Part shown: in pieces, positions 16,598 to 25,667 of the stretch
How positions within the stretch are numbered: position 1 is the stretch's first letter
Layout of the letters: the number at the start of each line of letters is the position of its first letter
Assembly: GCF_027474825.1 (NCBI RefSeq)
Contig: NZ_CP107030.1
Span: 3,972,001 to 4,036,000 of the forward strand
DNA: 64,000 nt
Source: Maribacter halichondriae
GTDB lineage: Bacteria; Bacteroidota; Bacteroidia; Flavobacteriales; Flavobacteriaceae
Direction: 5' to 3'
The notes under the pieces: model-generated
What the model saw: the letters and a program-made list of their open reading frames with translations, nothing else
What the model was told of the DNA's origin: nothing
Databases searched by the model: none
Translations under genes and position numbers: made by a program

Positions 16598-17111
16598 CTT
16601 GTATTTTCGAATCGTTTATCTGCTTCAACAGCTTTTCGATGAGTTCGATCCGCTGTTTATAGTTGGAAACAATCGCTTCCAACACCTGTTCGTTATCAAG
16701 GTTTTTTTGCATCTCTAAGCGCAACTCCTCATATTCGGCATCGAGCTCGTCCATAAAGGATAAAAACTCGGCTTTATCTTCTTCCGTCAGGTTCGGATTA
16801 TCCTTTACCAACTGTACTTGATAAGAGACTAAATTTTTATAGTGCATGTCGATGTCCAATAATTCTTTAGACGCATATTGGCTTTCATCATTGGTCGCCC
16901 CAAATACTTGCACCGCAACAAAACTTGCGATGCCTAACAGTATAAGTAGGGTAGCGGCCACTCTCAACATCGGCGACCTCCAAATAGGAATCACTTTAGG
17001 GGCCTCGGTCTTCAGTTCTCCCGCGATGTTCGCCCACATTTTTTCTTTGTCGGCCTTGTGCTTGTCGAACTTCGCTGCGTTTTCCCGTATGTATTTTTCG
17101 AAATTGTCCAT
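16572..17111 (-). CDS. Putative membrane anti-sigma factor
   Basis: A 179-residue protein with one transmembrane helix (about residues 49-70, MLRVAATLLILLGIASFVAV), a short cytoplasmic N-terminal part and an acidic, helical outside part (about 80-175) rich in Glu, Leu and Lys. No zinc-binding HxxxCxxC anti-sigma motif is present. The assignment rests on topology and on its position: the stop/start overlap (16572-17111 against 17111-17650) places it directly after the ECF sigma gene. Family members in Bacteroidota are usually just called hypothetical or anti-sigma factors. Confidence 0.6.
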   Translation of the reverse strand: MDNFEKYIRENAAKFDKHKADKEKMWANIAGELKTEAPKVIPIWRSPMLRVAATLLILLGIASFVAVQVFGATNDESQYASKELLDIDMHYKNLVSYQVQLVKDNPNLTEEDKAEFLSFMDELDAEYEELRLEMQKNLDNEQVLEAIVSNYKQRIELIEKLLKQINDSKIQDEDYGYTL

Positions 17112-17650
17112 TACAATTCGTTTATGATTTCAAGTAATTTTTTCTTTGCCCTGTGGTATTGTGATTTGGATGTAGATGTCGAAATCCCTAATACTTCCCC
17201 GATTTCATTATGGTCGTAACCTTCGATCAGGTACAGGTTCAAAATTTGTTTATAGCCAGTCGGAAGTTTTTCGATGCCGATCTTCACTTTTTTGATATCG
17301 ACGGCTTCCGTTTGTTCAGGAGGCTCCTCGTGCAAGTGGAATTCATGATCTTCCATCGGTACGACCGGAACCCGTTTTACTTTTAAATAATTGATACTCT
17401 TGTTGATGACGATCCGCTTTAACCAGGCCCCGAACGTACTTTCGTAATTGAAACCGCCTAAATTTTTAAAGGCCGATACAAAACTCTCCTGTACGATATC
17501 CTCTGCATCCTCCTTATTTCCCAACATCCGCATACCAATATTGTACATGGCATCGACATAGAGCGAATACAACTGGTATTGCGAGCTGCTATGGCCGGTC
17601 TTGCATTTTTCTACAAGTGCCTGATGCGTAAAACGGATGTTGGTTTCCAA
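17111..17650 (-). CDS. RNA polymerase ECF sigma factor
   Basis: A 179-residue sigma-70 family regulator. Region 2 is visible at about residues 25-90 (YNIGMRMLGNKEDAEDIVQESFVSAFKNL). Region 4 is at about 125-175 (LPTGYKQILNLYLIEGYDHNEIGEVLGIS, helix-turn-helix). There is no region 3, as in the ECF group. It is the first gene of a same-strand set running through anti-sigma, DUF4097, beta-barrel, small ORF and GIN lipoprotein, so it probably controls an envelope function. The stop overlaps the anti-sigma ATG by 1 nt. Confidence 0.92.
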   Translation of the reverse strand: METNIRFTHQALVEKCKTGHSSSQYQLYSLYVDAMYNIGMRMLGNKEDAEDIVQESFVSAFKNLGGFNYESTFGAWLKRIVINKSINYLKVKRVPVVPMEDHEFHLHEEPPEQTEAVDIKKVKIGIEKLPTGYKQILNLYLIEGYDHNEIGEVLGISTSTSKSQYHRAKKKLLEIINEL

Positions 17651-17730
17651 TGAGATTATCTCGTATTTAGCGGTCGTTTAAAGTAAAAGACAATACGAAG
17701 TTAGGAAGGTTGCATTAAAGGCGAAAAAAA

Positions 17731-17830
17731 GTGCGAAGTAAGAGATAAAAGGTAAGAGGTTAGAAGTAAGAGGTACGAAATATAGGCTACGACGTATTTG
17801 ACAATACGGTATGAATTAATACCTTACAAT
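17731..17830. repeat. Degenerate GTAAGAGGTAnnAAGTA repeat
   Basis: About 100 nt of imperfect GGTAAGAGGT, GAAGTAAGAGGTACGAAATA and TACGACGTATT units between the ECF gene and the bestrophin gene, which are on the same strand. It is a member of the dispersed family in this window. Confidence 0.6.
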
Positions 17831-17836
17831 ATGACA

Positions 17837-18893
17837 TTAAAACTGCACCTTGTACTTCGATGAAAACTGAGCGGGGATTTCATTTTTATCCTCTCCTAGG
17901 TTTTGTCGCAGATCGATCTCGATGCCTCGGGCAATGGTAGCGATAGGAACATCGTTCGAAGTGCCCTCAAATGGGTTTTCCCCGGTTCTGCCAATGCGTT
18001 CCATGGTATGGAACATCCAGGCGACCGCTACATAAATGGGAATCGTAAACCATATAAAATTTTTACCCAAAACAGGATGAATAAGAGCAATTTCCTTTCC
18101 AATATCCATGAATTGGGGAATCAGGGCCATGGGCAGGAGCAACAGTAGAAGCCACATAAAATAGTGGTTGAGCGAAGCATATTGTCTGGGGTAGGGGAAA
18201 TTCTTGATGCGCTCGGTCTGTCCTTGTAAGGTAAAGAGTTCTTTGATAATTCCTTCGAGTTCCAAAAATGAAAATTCCCAAATAATACCTGATTCCTTTA
18301 ATCTTCGAAGATGATGCGATTGTAAATAGAGTAGCGCCGTTTGGTGGTTGCCTTTGCCCATCGCATATTCCACATCGCTTTCTGATAGATATTCCTTCAA
18401 TTCATCTTCCAAAGGGGAATCATGTTCAGGCGGCCGAATTCCCCATTCTGTATTCGTTCTGTGGTTACTGGTGGTTTCCCATTCCCTTTTTGAACGCATG
18501 GCATAACGCAAGGCGGTCATCCACGCGATATGGCGGTATGTCAATGCCTTTATTTCTTGTTGTAGCATAGCCGCAGATACATTTTCCTCGGTATATTCAT
18601 TGGTAAGCATGTCTTGCACAAAGACCCCAAACGTGCGTGAGGTGTTCACGATTCCTCCCCATATTTTTTCGCGCCTCCCAAATACGGTCGTACACCGCAT
18701 TGTTTTGAAAACCGATAACGAAGGCCACCGCTGTACCGATCAAGGCCATGGGTGTCCATGGAATGCGAAACCAAGCCATATCCAAAAAATAATAGATAGC
18801 GACCCATATACTTATAATCAGGATGAACATAATCGTTTCGAAGCGCGTCCATTTTGCCATTGCCCATGGGCGATATACTTTACCTGTGTACAT
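17837..18893 (-). CDS. Bestrophin-family membrane protein, frameshifted
   Basis: Bestrophin/UPF0187 family, probable anion channel of the inner membrane. The first part (18893 to about 18670) has MYTGKVYRPWAMAKWTRFE, two transmembrane helices and FQNNAVYDRIWEAR. The second part has IWGGIVNTSRTFGVFVQD, then the cytosolic helical region and further transmembrane helices (about YFMWLLLLLLPMALIP and FIWFTIPIYVAVAWM), ending in the acidic NPFEGTSNDVPI belt region. They are in different frames. Removing one base from the T run at 18664-18669 joins them as WEARKIWGGIVN, the family motif, giving 351 residues. Likely an insertion error in a homopolymer. Confidence 0.88.
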
Positions 18894-19141
18894 ATTCTTT
18901 TTGGTTTAGCGGATTGTGGCGTACCAAGCGTATTTAAACTAGGTACATGTAAATATAATGAAATTGGTCAACGCTTTCCGAGGGCATGTAAAGGAGACCA
19001 TTTATTGCTCTTTAAGCTAAAAGGATGGAAGGAATACGAGAAACAGCGTAATTCAGATATTAAGTATAAAATTTAATATAAGAGGTATCAGGTTCTCAAA
19101 TAGTTATTGCACCCAATATCATTATTTAATACCTTTTACAT

Positions 19142-19729
19142 TTAATACCTTTTACTGATATTTCGTAGTTTTCTTCTCAACTTTAAAGACACCGCGGTGG
19201 GAAGTAAGGCAATGAGTAGACCGATAAAGAGGCCCTTAATCATAAACTTTAGCGTTCGCGGAGTTTCAATATCATGTCGATGGTTCCAAAACTCGACTAT
19301 TCTTCCATTCTTGATGCGAAACACGTTGATTATGCTGATGGGTTCTTTGGTTTCCAAAGCGATGCGGCCGAATAGTGTAGTGGCCTTAAAAGATCCTGTC
19401 CATCGTGTGGCAACGAAATCTCCTTCAGCAATTTGATAGTCGATTTTAGAGTCGAAGTCCCCATTTTCCCAAAAGAAATCGGCTATTTTCTTTTGCTCGA
19501 TAGCCTGTTCCTTTACTCCTTTTCTGTCTCCTATGTCATGTACGATATATTCATCCGCAACATATTTTGTGTAGTTGTCCGTATTGTTAGTGAACCACAG
19601 ATCGCGATAGAAGTTTCGCGCGATTTCTTTATTGATTTCGGTTTGATTCTCTTCTATTAGACGTTGCTCTTGTGAAAATGAACAAATCGAAAATTGAACG
19701 ACGAGGATTAAGACAGAGATATCTTTCAT
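19142..19729 (-). CDS. SnoaL/NTF2-like exported protein with C-terminal membrane helix
   Basis: About 195 residues from ATG 19729. The signal-like N-terminus (MKDISVLILVVQFSICSFSQ) is followed by a SnoaL-like ester-cyclase fold (about residues 25-150), with FYRDLWFTNN, VADEYIVHDIGDRKG, ARWTGSFKAT-like strands and VEFWNHRHD. Then comes a hydrophobic segment (FMIKGLFIGLLIALLPTAVS) and a basic tail. Family members bind small molecules in a cone-shaped pocket; the substrate here is unknown. The longer frame starting at 19750 adds seven residues and seems less likely. Confidence 0.65.
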   Translation of the reverse strand: MKDISVLILVVQFSICSFSQEQRLIEENQTEINKEIARNFYRDLWFTNNTDNYTKYVADEYIVHDIGDRKGVKEQAIEQKKIADFFWENGDFDSKIDYQIAEGDFVATRWTGSFKATTLFGRIALETKEPISIINVFRIKNGRIVEFWNHRHDIETPRTLKFMIKGLFIGLLIALLPTAVSLKLRRKLRNISKRY

Positions 19730-19822
19730 TTTAAACGGATTTAATTTCAATCAAGATAATACCTCGAGTTACTTCTGGTATAATGCCAAAAGTCGCTTTG
19801 TTAGTGCTGGAAGACGAAAATA

Positions 19823-20763
19823 TCAGGGCTGTGAAGAAGGTAGCTCTCCGAAGTATTTTTAGTAGGCGGCTGTAAAATTTGAGGGGTGTGCATACCCCAA
19901 ATCGTAACTTATTTCGGTCGGGGTTTTAGTCTTTGCAATGATCAATTAACGGGCAAATTCCATTCTGATTTTATTACGGTATTGAAAGGGCGCACTACCG
20001 AAGAGTTGTTTGAACGAAGTTTTGAACTTGGTAACGCCCATATTCGCTATTATAGCGAGTTCTTGAATAGTAGGGGTATTGGTTGCCAAGGGATTTCTAA
20101 GATGTACCGATGTCTTGAACAAATTTTTCACATCCTCGGAATGTAGGTGTTCATGTTGTTTTATTCGGGAATGTGAACTTATTTTTTCAAAAAAAAGATA
20201 CATAAAATGCAGCACGTTGGCATGGCATTCTATTTTATTTCGGATGGTTGATAAGGCTTTATACAAAGCATATTCCAATTGGTAGTCCAAGTCTTCATAG
20301 ACCAGATTTTTATTGATATCGATACTGTTTTGCCAATCTTTAAAATAGGTGTTCAAAAAGGAACGATGAAAATGAACGGATACCAATTCCATTTCTGCAT
20401 TTACGGGTAACTTGGTGTCTATTTCGAGCGAAGTTCCATAGAGCAAAAGGCCGATAGGCAAATGTTTTTGAAATTCGATAGATCGATCTCCAACTTTTTT
20501 TGCTGTGGGGCTTTTGAGAGATTGATATGGATTAAAAACCATTCTGAATCGACCGGATTAATCGATTTCATGTGAATGGGAATTTTGAAATATGATTTTC
20601 TGAAGTGGTAAAACTCCATTTGCCCTGGAAAGTCCACAAAGACCATGGGCTGACCTCCGGCAATAGAGGGGTGTAGAAAATATTCCCCCTCAACTTCCTG
20701 CAGCTTAAAATACTGCTGAAATTGGTCTTTTAAATTCTTGTTGATATTTAGTTCAATATTCAA
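19823..20763 (-). pseudogene. AraC-family transcriptional regulator, degraded
   Basis: An AraC-type regulator of about 313 residues if repaired. The N-terminal ligand domain starts MNIELNINKNLKDQFQQYF. One base is missing in the T run at 20495-20501, after ..APQQKK... The C-terminal HTH begins with PTIQELAIIANMGVTKFKTSF and FGSAPFQYRNKIRMEFAR. There the frame meets TAA (19946-19948) where family members usually have a Lys, Gln or Glu. Reading through gives LIIAKTKTPTEISYDLGYAHP, clearly the second HTH, then a second in-frame TAA (19859-19861) after NFTAAY, then KYFGELPS and TGA at 19823. Either TAA is one C-to-T change from CAA. Three lesions and a lost second helix-turn-helix make this a likely true pseudogene. 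Confidence 0.8.
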
Positions 20764-20909
20764 GCGGTAAGGACTTTTAAGCGCAGCTAGGGTCTTTATA
20801 ACCGCGCTTACCCCAGCATAAATATAGTCAAAACATTGGATTTGGAAAGATATCCTTTATTGGCCCGAAGCCAATGATAGCCTGAGTTCCCCCCGGCGTA
20901 ACTTAATTG

Positions 20910-21754
20910 CTACTCCACAATAACCGAATCAATCCATTCGTTGGCCCTAGATACCCTAACCAAAGCCATGACCGCCCCGTATTTGATTTCTCGGTTCAAT
21001 GCCCCGGACACGATTCCCACAAATACCATTTGTCCATCAACTTCCATAAATACGCCCCCACCGCTATCTCCTTTCGAGCCCCCGATTTCAAGTTCAAGGG
21101 GAATGGGAGAACCAAAATGGTTGAACTCCGGAGTGTCGGGGCTATCGAAATCACAGACCATAACATTGGTACTGAATTCCCTATTTTCAAATGTGCCGCC
21201 GATGGCATCTACGACATTTTGCCCGCCTAGTTTTTCTTGTTTTCTTGGGTCGTCCATGCCAGTTTTGCCGTTTCCGATAAACCCATATCCGATTTTAGTG
21301 ATTGTCTGCCCCAATTCTTTATTGCCATAATAACGTTTGGCAGGTACCATGTCCTGAACAGGTTCATCAAGTTCTATCAGGGCCATATCCCAGCCGTTCC
21401 ATTGGGTTTCTTCGGCATCGGGTTTAATCTCGGGATGTTTGATGATTCGTTTGGTTTTGTAAAAGGTATCTCCGAATTTCCAAAAGAAGTGTCTTGCACA
21501 AAGTGTTGTGCGGTCAACACCCAATTCGGCGCTATTAAGACCCCGACTGCGTAATCGGTACTTTCTACGGATTCAGAATAGGGGCCAACACAATTGAATT
21601 CGGGTCGATTGCCAAGCTCCCTATATTTTGCCAATTCGGTATCGTGGCGAATGATTCCATTTGGATTGTAATCGATTATCGGCAACGAAGCTGCGGTCGA
21701 GAAAATCAGTAAGGTACAGAATGTTATAGATTTGAATAAAGTCGTTTTGGTCAT
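20910..21754 (-). CDS. Trypsin-like (S1) serine protease, frameshifted
   Basis: An exported chymotrypsin-fold protease. The signal peptide is MTKTTLFKSITFCTLLIFSTAAS. The catalytic triad is visible: His in WVLTAQHFV, Asp in GWDMALIEL, and Ser in KGDSGGGVF. The N-terminal part (21754 to about 21485) and the rest are in different frames. Adding one A to the A run at 21482-21485 (+ strand) joins them as HFVQDTSFWKFGDTF, giving 281 residues. TAQHF instead of the common TAAHC means no His-loop disulfide. Probably a homopolymer error. It acts in the periplasm or outside; the substrate is unknown. Confidence 0.87.
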
Positions 21755-21905
21755 TGAAGTGATTTTTAGGTGCTGGAATAGTATACCACTTGTATGACGA
21801 GGTATTTTGGGCTTTGGTTACCTAATTACCGAAAATTAGCAATTTGGGGCGAGAAGAGTTTTCTATGACTTCTCGGCTTTTCACAGAGACCCTAGTTTGG
21901 CTAAG

Positions 21906-22536
21906 TTAATCACGAAAGGTCTTGAACTGTTCATATCCTCTATACGTCCGAAGAGCAACTAGGCAGATCCATATGAAAATTGAAAGTAGAAGCAGTCGCT
22001 GCCAGAGCCCTGTTAAGTTCTTCGACTCGAATGAACTGATCATTAGGATCAAGAGTACCGCGGAAATGATTCCCGAAACAATCGAATACCACGCTAGGGC
22101 TTGATACTGATTTATTTTTCGAAATGAAAAACCCAATAAAATAATGCCGACAATGGCTGAAACAAAAGTGATCGCCGAAACCCTGTCATGAATGATGGAC
22201 TCCGTAGAGCCGTTCGGCGGACAACCTGCATCACATGAAAAAAGACCGGCGACGGCCATGCCAAGTCCGAAAACCGTAATCAAGAGCGCGCCAATTTTTG
22301 GCATTGCTTTTTTGGAAGAAGCAAAAATAACGAGAGGCCGAACAGATCGATTAGCAATCCCGAAGGTACAAATCCAAAAAAATTCATTAGGGATTCATTT
22401 GCTGTTTCAGTTGCGCCAAGTTCGCTGATGAAATTGTGCAGATGGTCATAGTCCGTTCGCAAACTTGCGCTTACGATTACCGCGATGGTAAAAGAATCGG
22501 CCCCGCAATACCACCTAAGACAGCTAATTTCTTCAT
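21906..22536 (-). CDS. DUF998 membrane protein, frameshifted twice
   Basis: A multi-span membrane protein of about 210 residues when two gaps are repaired. Start ATG 22536 (MKKLAVLGGIAGPIL). One base is missing in the A run at 22490-22493; after it comes LRTDYDHLHNFISELGATET, the DUF998 signature. A second base is missing in the T run at 22308-22313, between LFLLLPKK and MPKIGALLITVFGLGMAVAG. The third piece carries FSCDAGCPPN and four more membrane helices, ending at 21906. DUF998 proteins have six or so helices and no established function. Two deletions in one short gene fit the homopolymer error pattern of the window, but true decay is possible. Confidence 0.82.
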
Positions 22537-22668
22537 TGTTTCAAATGTTAGAAGCAACAATTAGTGGGGGAGTGGTTTAAATTACGAAAAATACAACTGA
22601 AATTTAGGCAATACCTTTTCAGTGCTTCGGTTTCCCTCTTCCAAAGACTAAAGAAATTAAAGTTCTTA

Positions 22669-23618
22669 TTACTCTTTCCAAACCATGGCTACTTTTCCTT
22701 TCGTGTGCATGGCCTCGATATAACCTATGGCTTCCGGAATTTTCTCGTACGGATAAGTCTTTTCAATATACACTTTGATTTTGCCCTTTTGTATCAAGGA
22801 TGCCAATGTTTCCAAATCCGCCGTATTGGCTTGGGCCGTGAATTGGGTCAGATTGAATTTACCAAATGCTTTTTTGAGGAGGACTGAAAACATATGCCCC
22901 ATGGTCGTAAAGCCGACCATCACGCCTCGTTGCCCAAAACGCTTGTAGTCATCATACGAAAGATTGCCGTGGGTATCCACGACTAAATCGTAGGCTCCCT
23001 GATGTTGATGTATGTCATGTTGGTCATAGGCCAATACCTTATCGGCACCCACTGCTTTTACGAAGTCAACACTTTTGCTGGAACAAATTGCCGTGACCTT
23101 GGCACCATGCGCTTTTGCAATCTGAACCGCAAAATGCCCGACACCGCCAGAAGATCCATTGATAAAGACCGACTCCCCTGTTTTGAGTTTTCCATGCGTC
23201 GTAAGGGCCTGTAGAGCGGTCAATCCCGCTATGGGAACACAAGCCATTTCTGTAAAATTAGCTTCTTCGGGCATAATGGCGCAGGCATGGGCAGGAGCAC
23301 AAATATATTCTGCAAAAGCACCGCCTTGAAGGGACTCCCCAAAGACTCGGTCACCGACCTTGAAATCGGTCACGTTATTGCCTACCGCTTCGACAATACC
23401 CGAAAAATCGGCCCCTAGAATTTTATCCTTGGGTTTAAACAGGCCAAACGAGAATCGTGCAAAAAAGGTTTTCCCCTTAGGATATGCCAATCGGCAGGGT
23501 TGGCCGAATTCGCCTTGACCTCGACCAAAATGTGATCCGATTTGATAATGGCTTTTGCGACTTCTTCCAGTTGCAGTACTTCTGGTCCGCCGTATTTTGA
23601 TTTGGTAAAGGCTTTCAT
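22669..23618 (-). CDS. NAD(P)-dependent quinone oxidoreductase-like (MDR superfamily), frameshifted
   Basis: Zinc-independent medium-chain reductase of 316 residues after repair. The N-terminal GroES-like domain begins MKAFTKSKYGGPEVLQLEEV at ATG 23618 and reaches DWHILRGKPF. One base is missing in the A run at 23461-23466. The other frame continues FARFSFGLFKPKDKILGADFSGIVEAVG, then the Rossmann motif NGSSGGVGHFAVQIAKAHGA. No zinc-ligand Cys/His set is seen. Related proteins reduce quinones or enals with NADPH. An SDR gene lies upstream on the same strand, with a REP-like repeat in the 97-nt gap. Confidence 0.87.
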
Positions 23619-23632
23619 AATGCTTTGTTTTA

Positions 23633-23712
23633 TTCTCACTCGGTACGCCACTAGTCACACCTACCCGCCAAAACCTCATTTAGTGGTGCAGGAGGAGACT
23701 AGCGGTAGCGGG
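23633..23712. repeat. REP-like palindrome, interrupted copy
   Basis: TTCTCACTCGGTACGCCACTAG starts the element and AGACTAGCGGTAGCGGG ends it; CACTAGTC and GACTAGCG are the inverted arms. The same arms lie next to each other at 28081-28126 and 29238-29283. Here about 34 nt, containing GTGGTGCAGGAGG, lie between them. It sits between the oxidoreductase and SDR genes. Confidence 0.65.
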
Positions 23713-23715
23713 AAA

Positions 23716-24486
23716 TTACATATTATAAACGCCCCCATTGATGTCGAGCGTGGCACCGGTTATAAAACCGTCGTATTCAGACGCCAGATATAAAACCGCT
23801 CGCGCTACGTCATCTGCATTACCTGCTCGTTGGATCGGAATGCCGGCCGTTGTTGCGGCCGCCGATTCTTTTGTGGTATGCGTGTTGTGAAATGAAGTTC
23901 CAAGGATAAGGCCTGGAGCAACGGCGTTGACCCTTGTGCCATGAGGCCCCAATTCGGCAGATAGGGCTCGGGTGAATGTTAGAATAGCTCCTTTACTGGT
24001 AGAATAAACTAGAGACCCTGGATGACCACCTTTACGCCCAGCAAGCGATGCCAAATTAACTATACTGCTGTGGTCATTTTCTGCTAGGTAAGGAGCTGCG
24101 GCACGCGTCACGAACATCATGGATGTGAGGTTAATGTCCATTACCTTGTGCCAGAACTCGGCTTCCATTTCACTCAGCATTTTACGCGCAACGAGGGAGC
24201 CTGCGTTGTTAATCAGTATGTCAAAACCACCTAGCGCTTCAACCGTTTTTTCAACCAGTGAATTCGCATCGGCTTCTTTTGTTAGGTCACCAGCTATGGC
24301 AACCGCTTTTTGACCTTTGCTGGTTGCGTATTCCGTCAATTCGTTCGCGGTATCGGTACTGGAAAAATAGTGGATCGCAACGTTGGCTCCGCTATCGATA
24401 AAGTGTCTCGTGATCGATTCGCCGATTCCCTGAGCGCCAGCCGTGATGAGCACGTTTTTTCCTATTAACTTGTTATTTTTTTTCAT
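23716..24486 (-). CDS. SDR family oxidoreductase
   Basis: A classical short-chain dehydrogenase of 256 residues. Motifs: TAGAQGIGESI (cofactor, about residues 16-26), NNAGSL (about 93-98), catalytic Ser in NLASLAGRKGG, YSTSKGAI with Tyr and Lys, and the C-terminal ITGATLDINGGVY. Substrate unknown; close relatives are glucose 1-dehydrogenase-like or FabG-like. It is upstream of the quinone oxidoreductase gene on the same strand and may be cotranscribed. A stretch of about 200 nt upstream has no visible gene. Confidence 0.88.
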   Translation of the reverse strand: MKKNNKLIGKNVLITAGAQGIGESITRHFIDSGANVAIHYFSSTDTANELTEYATSKGQKAVAIAGDLTKEADANSLVEKTVEALGGFDILINNAGSLVARKMLSEMEAEFWHKVMDINLTSMMFVTRAAAPYLAENDHSSIVNLASLAGRKGGHPGSLVYSTSKGAILTFTRALSAELGPHGTRVNAVAPGLILGTSFHNTHTTKESAAATTAGIPIQRAGNADDVARAVLYLASEYDGFITGATLDINGGVYNM

Positions 24487-24691
24487 GGTATTCCTATAGT
24501 ATTAGTGTTGATAGACGTAGTGGCATCAATACGTGTCTTGATGGACGACATCCTTTTATTTTGAAGTCATTTACAAATATAATATAACAAGACACGTATT
24601 TTCATATTGTTCCCAACGCCTTGCAATGTACGCCACCCAAGGGGTTGTATTTGTATTCAATATAAAAAAATAAGGATTAGAATTTTGTCCT

Positions 24692-25651
24692 TCAATTTAT
24701 GGTTATTGTTTCCAAATGTTTGGCAATAATGACCTTTGTTTCTGGCGAAAGGGTTTCTATATCTTTTTGAAATGGAATTAGCTTATTTTCAATACCGGTT
24801 TGTTGTGAAAATCCGTAGGGCAGTCTAAAATTGTCCCAATGCGTAGGAATGATCACCTTAGGGTAATTTGTAATTGCAAGAAGACGTTCGTTATATTTAT
24901 AGAGACCAAGTTGTGAACGATTAACACCGGCCAAAAGGATATCAGGTGTAAGACCTTGTAGTTCCCGTTCAACGAAGTTCATCGAACCCATAGTTAATAT
25001 TTGATGGTTCGAAAATCGGGCAAGAAACATAAGTGATCCACCTTCTATAAATTCAGAAACTTTAAGCGGAACTTCAGGTATTTCGCTATAAACCCTATTA
25101 TCGATGTAATGTTTTTCATCTAATGCGGAATGAATGGAAGGAATAACTTTTACGGAAAAATTATTGAATTGATAATCTTCTCCTCCTTTTACGGGATATA
25201 ATTGCTCCTTTGGAATTCCATATCCGCGCAAAATATTGCAGGTTGTTTCGGTGCCAATAACTTTTGCCCCGGTTTTTTTAGCAATATAGGGTACATCGGC
25301 AAGATGGTCAAAGTGGGAATGATGAACCAAAATAAAGTCAGCTTTGGTAATTAGACTATCAATAGAGGTGGTGTCCGAAACTGCAATATCCGATCGTTCA
25401 ACAGTTGCTCGTTTATCATCAGGACTTATGCCGGGACCGGAACCGAGTTTGAAACGCGAGATATATGGATCGATCAATACGGTAATATCACCATCTGTTA
25501 TTTCCCAACCTGCGGTTCCAAGATATTTTAATTTTATAGGATCTGTTTGGGCATTTGTAATCAGGGATATTAGTAAAACAAAAGAACAAACTAGTTTAAC
25601 TAGTTGGCTTTTGCTGAAGGAGATACGTTCAATAAAGGAAAAGATGCACAT
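24692..25651 (-). CDS. Exported MBL-fold metallo-hydrolase
   Basis: A metallo-beta-lactamase fold protein of about 319 residues from ATG 25651. An N-terminal hydrophobic signal (LVKLVCSFVLLISLITNAQ) indicates export. The metal site is HHSHFDHL (HxHxDH), with further His residues in IPSIHSA and PTHWDN. The LKYLGTAGWEI start is typical of the UlaG/L-ascorbate-lactonase-like Lactamase_B_2 subgroup. The FG-GAP gene stop is 16 nt upstream on the same strand, suggesting one operon. A longer frame to 25726 would overlap that gene and is less likely. Substrate unknown. Confidence 0.8.
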   Translation of the reverse strand: MCIFSFIERISFSKSQLVKLVCSFVLLISLITNAQTDPIKLKYLGTAGWEITDGDITVLIDPYISRFKLGSGPGISPDDKRATVERSDIAVSDTTSIDSLITKADFILVHHSHFDHLADVPYIAKKTGAKVIGTETTCNILRGYGIPKEQLYPVKGGEDYQFNNFSVKVIPSIHSALDEKHYIDNRVYSEIPEVPLKVSEFIEGGSLMFLARFSNHQILTMGSMNFVERELQGLTPDILLAGVNRSQLGLYKYNERLLAITNYPKVIIPTHWDNFRLPYGFSQQTGIENKLIPFQKDIETLSPETKVIIAKHLETITIN

Positions 25652-25667
25652 GTTGGTTGGTTTTATA

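Noticed and set aside
18600-19076. Plus-strand ORF of 158 codons
   Set aside because: Mostly antisense to the bestrophin gene and has no recognisable protein features; the tail lies in a gene-free gap.
19823-19948. TAA reassignment or readthrough in the AraC gene
   Set aside because: TAA is used as a normal stop throughout the window; a degraded gene is the simpler explanation.
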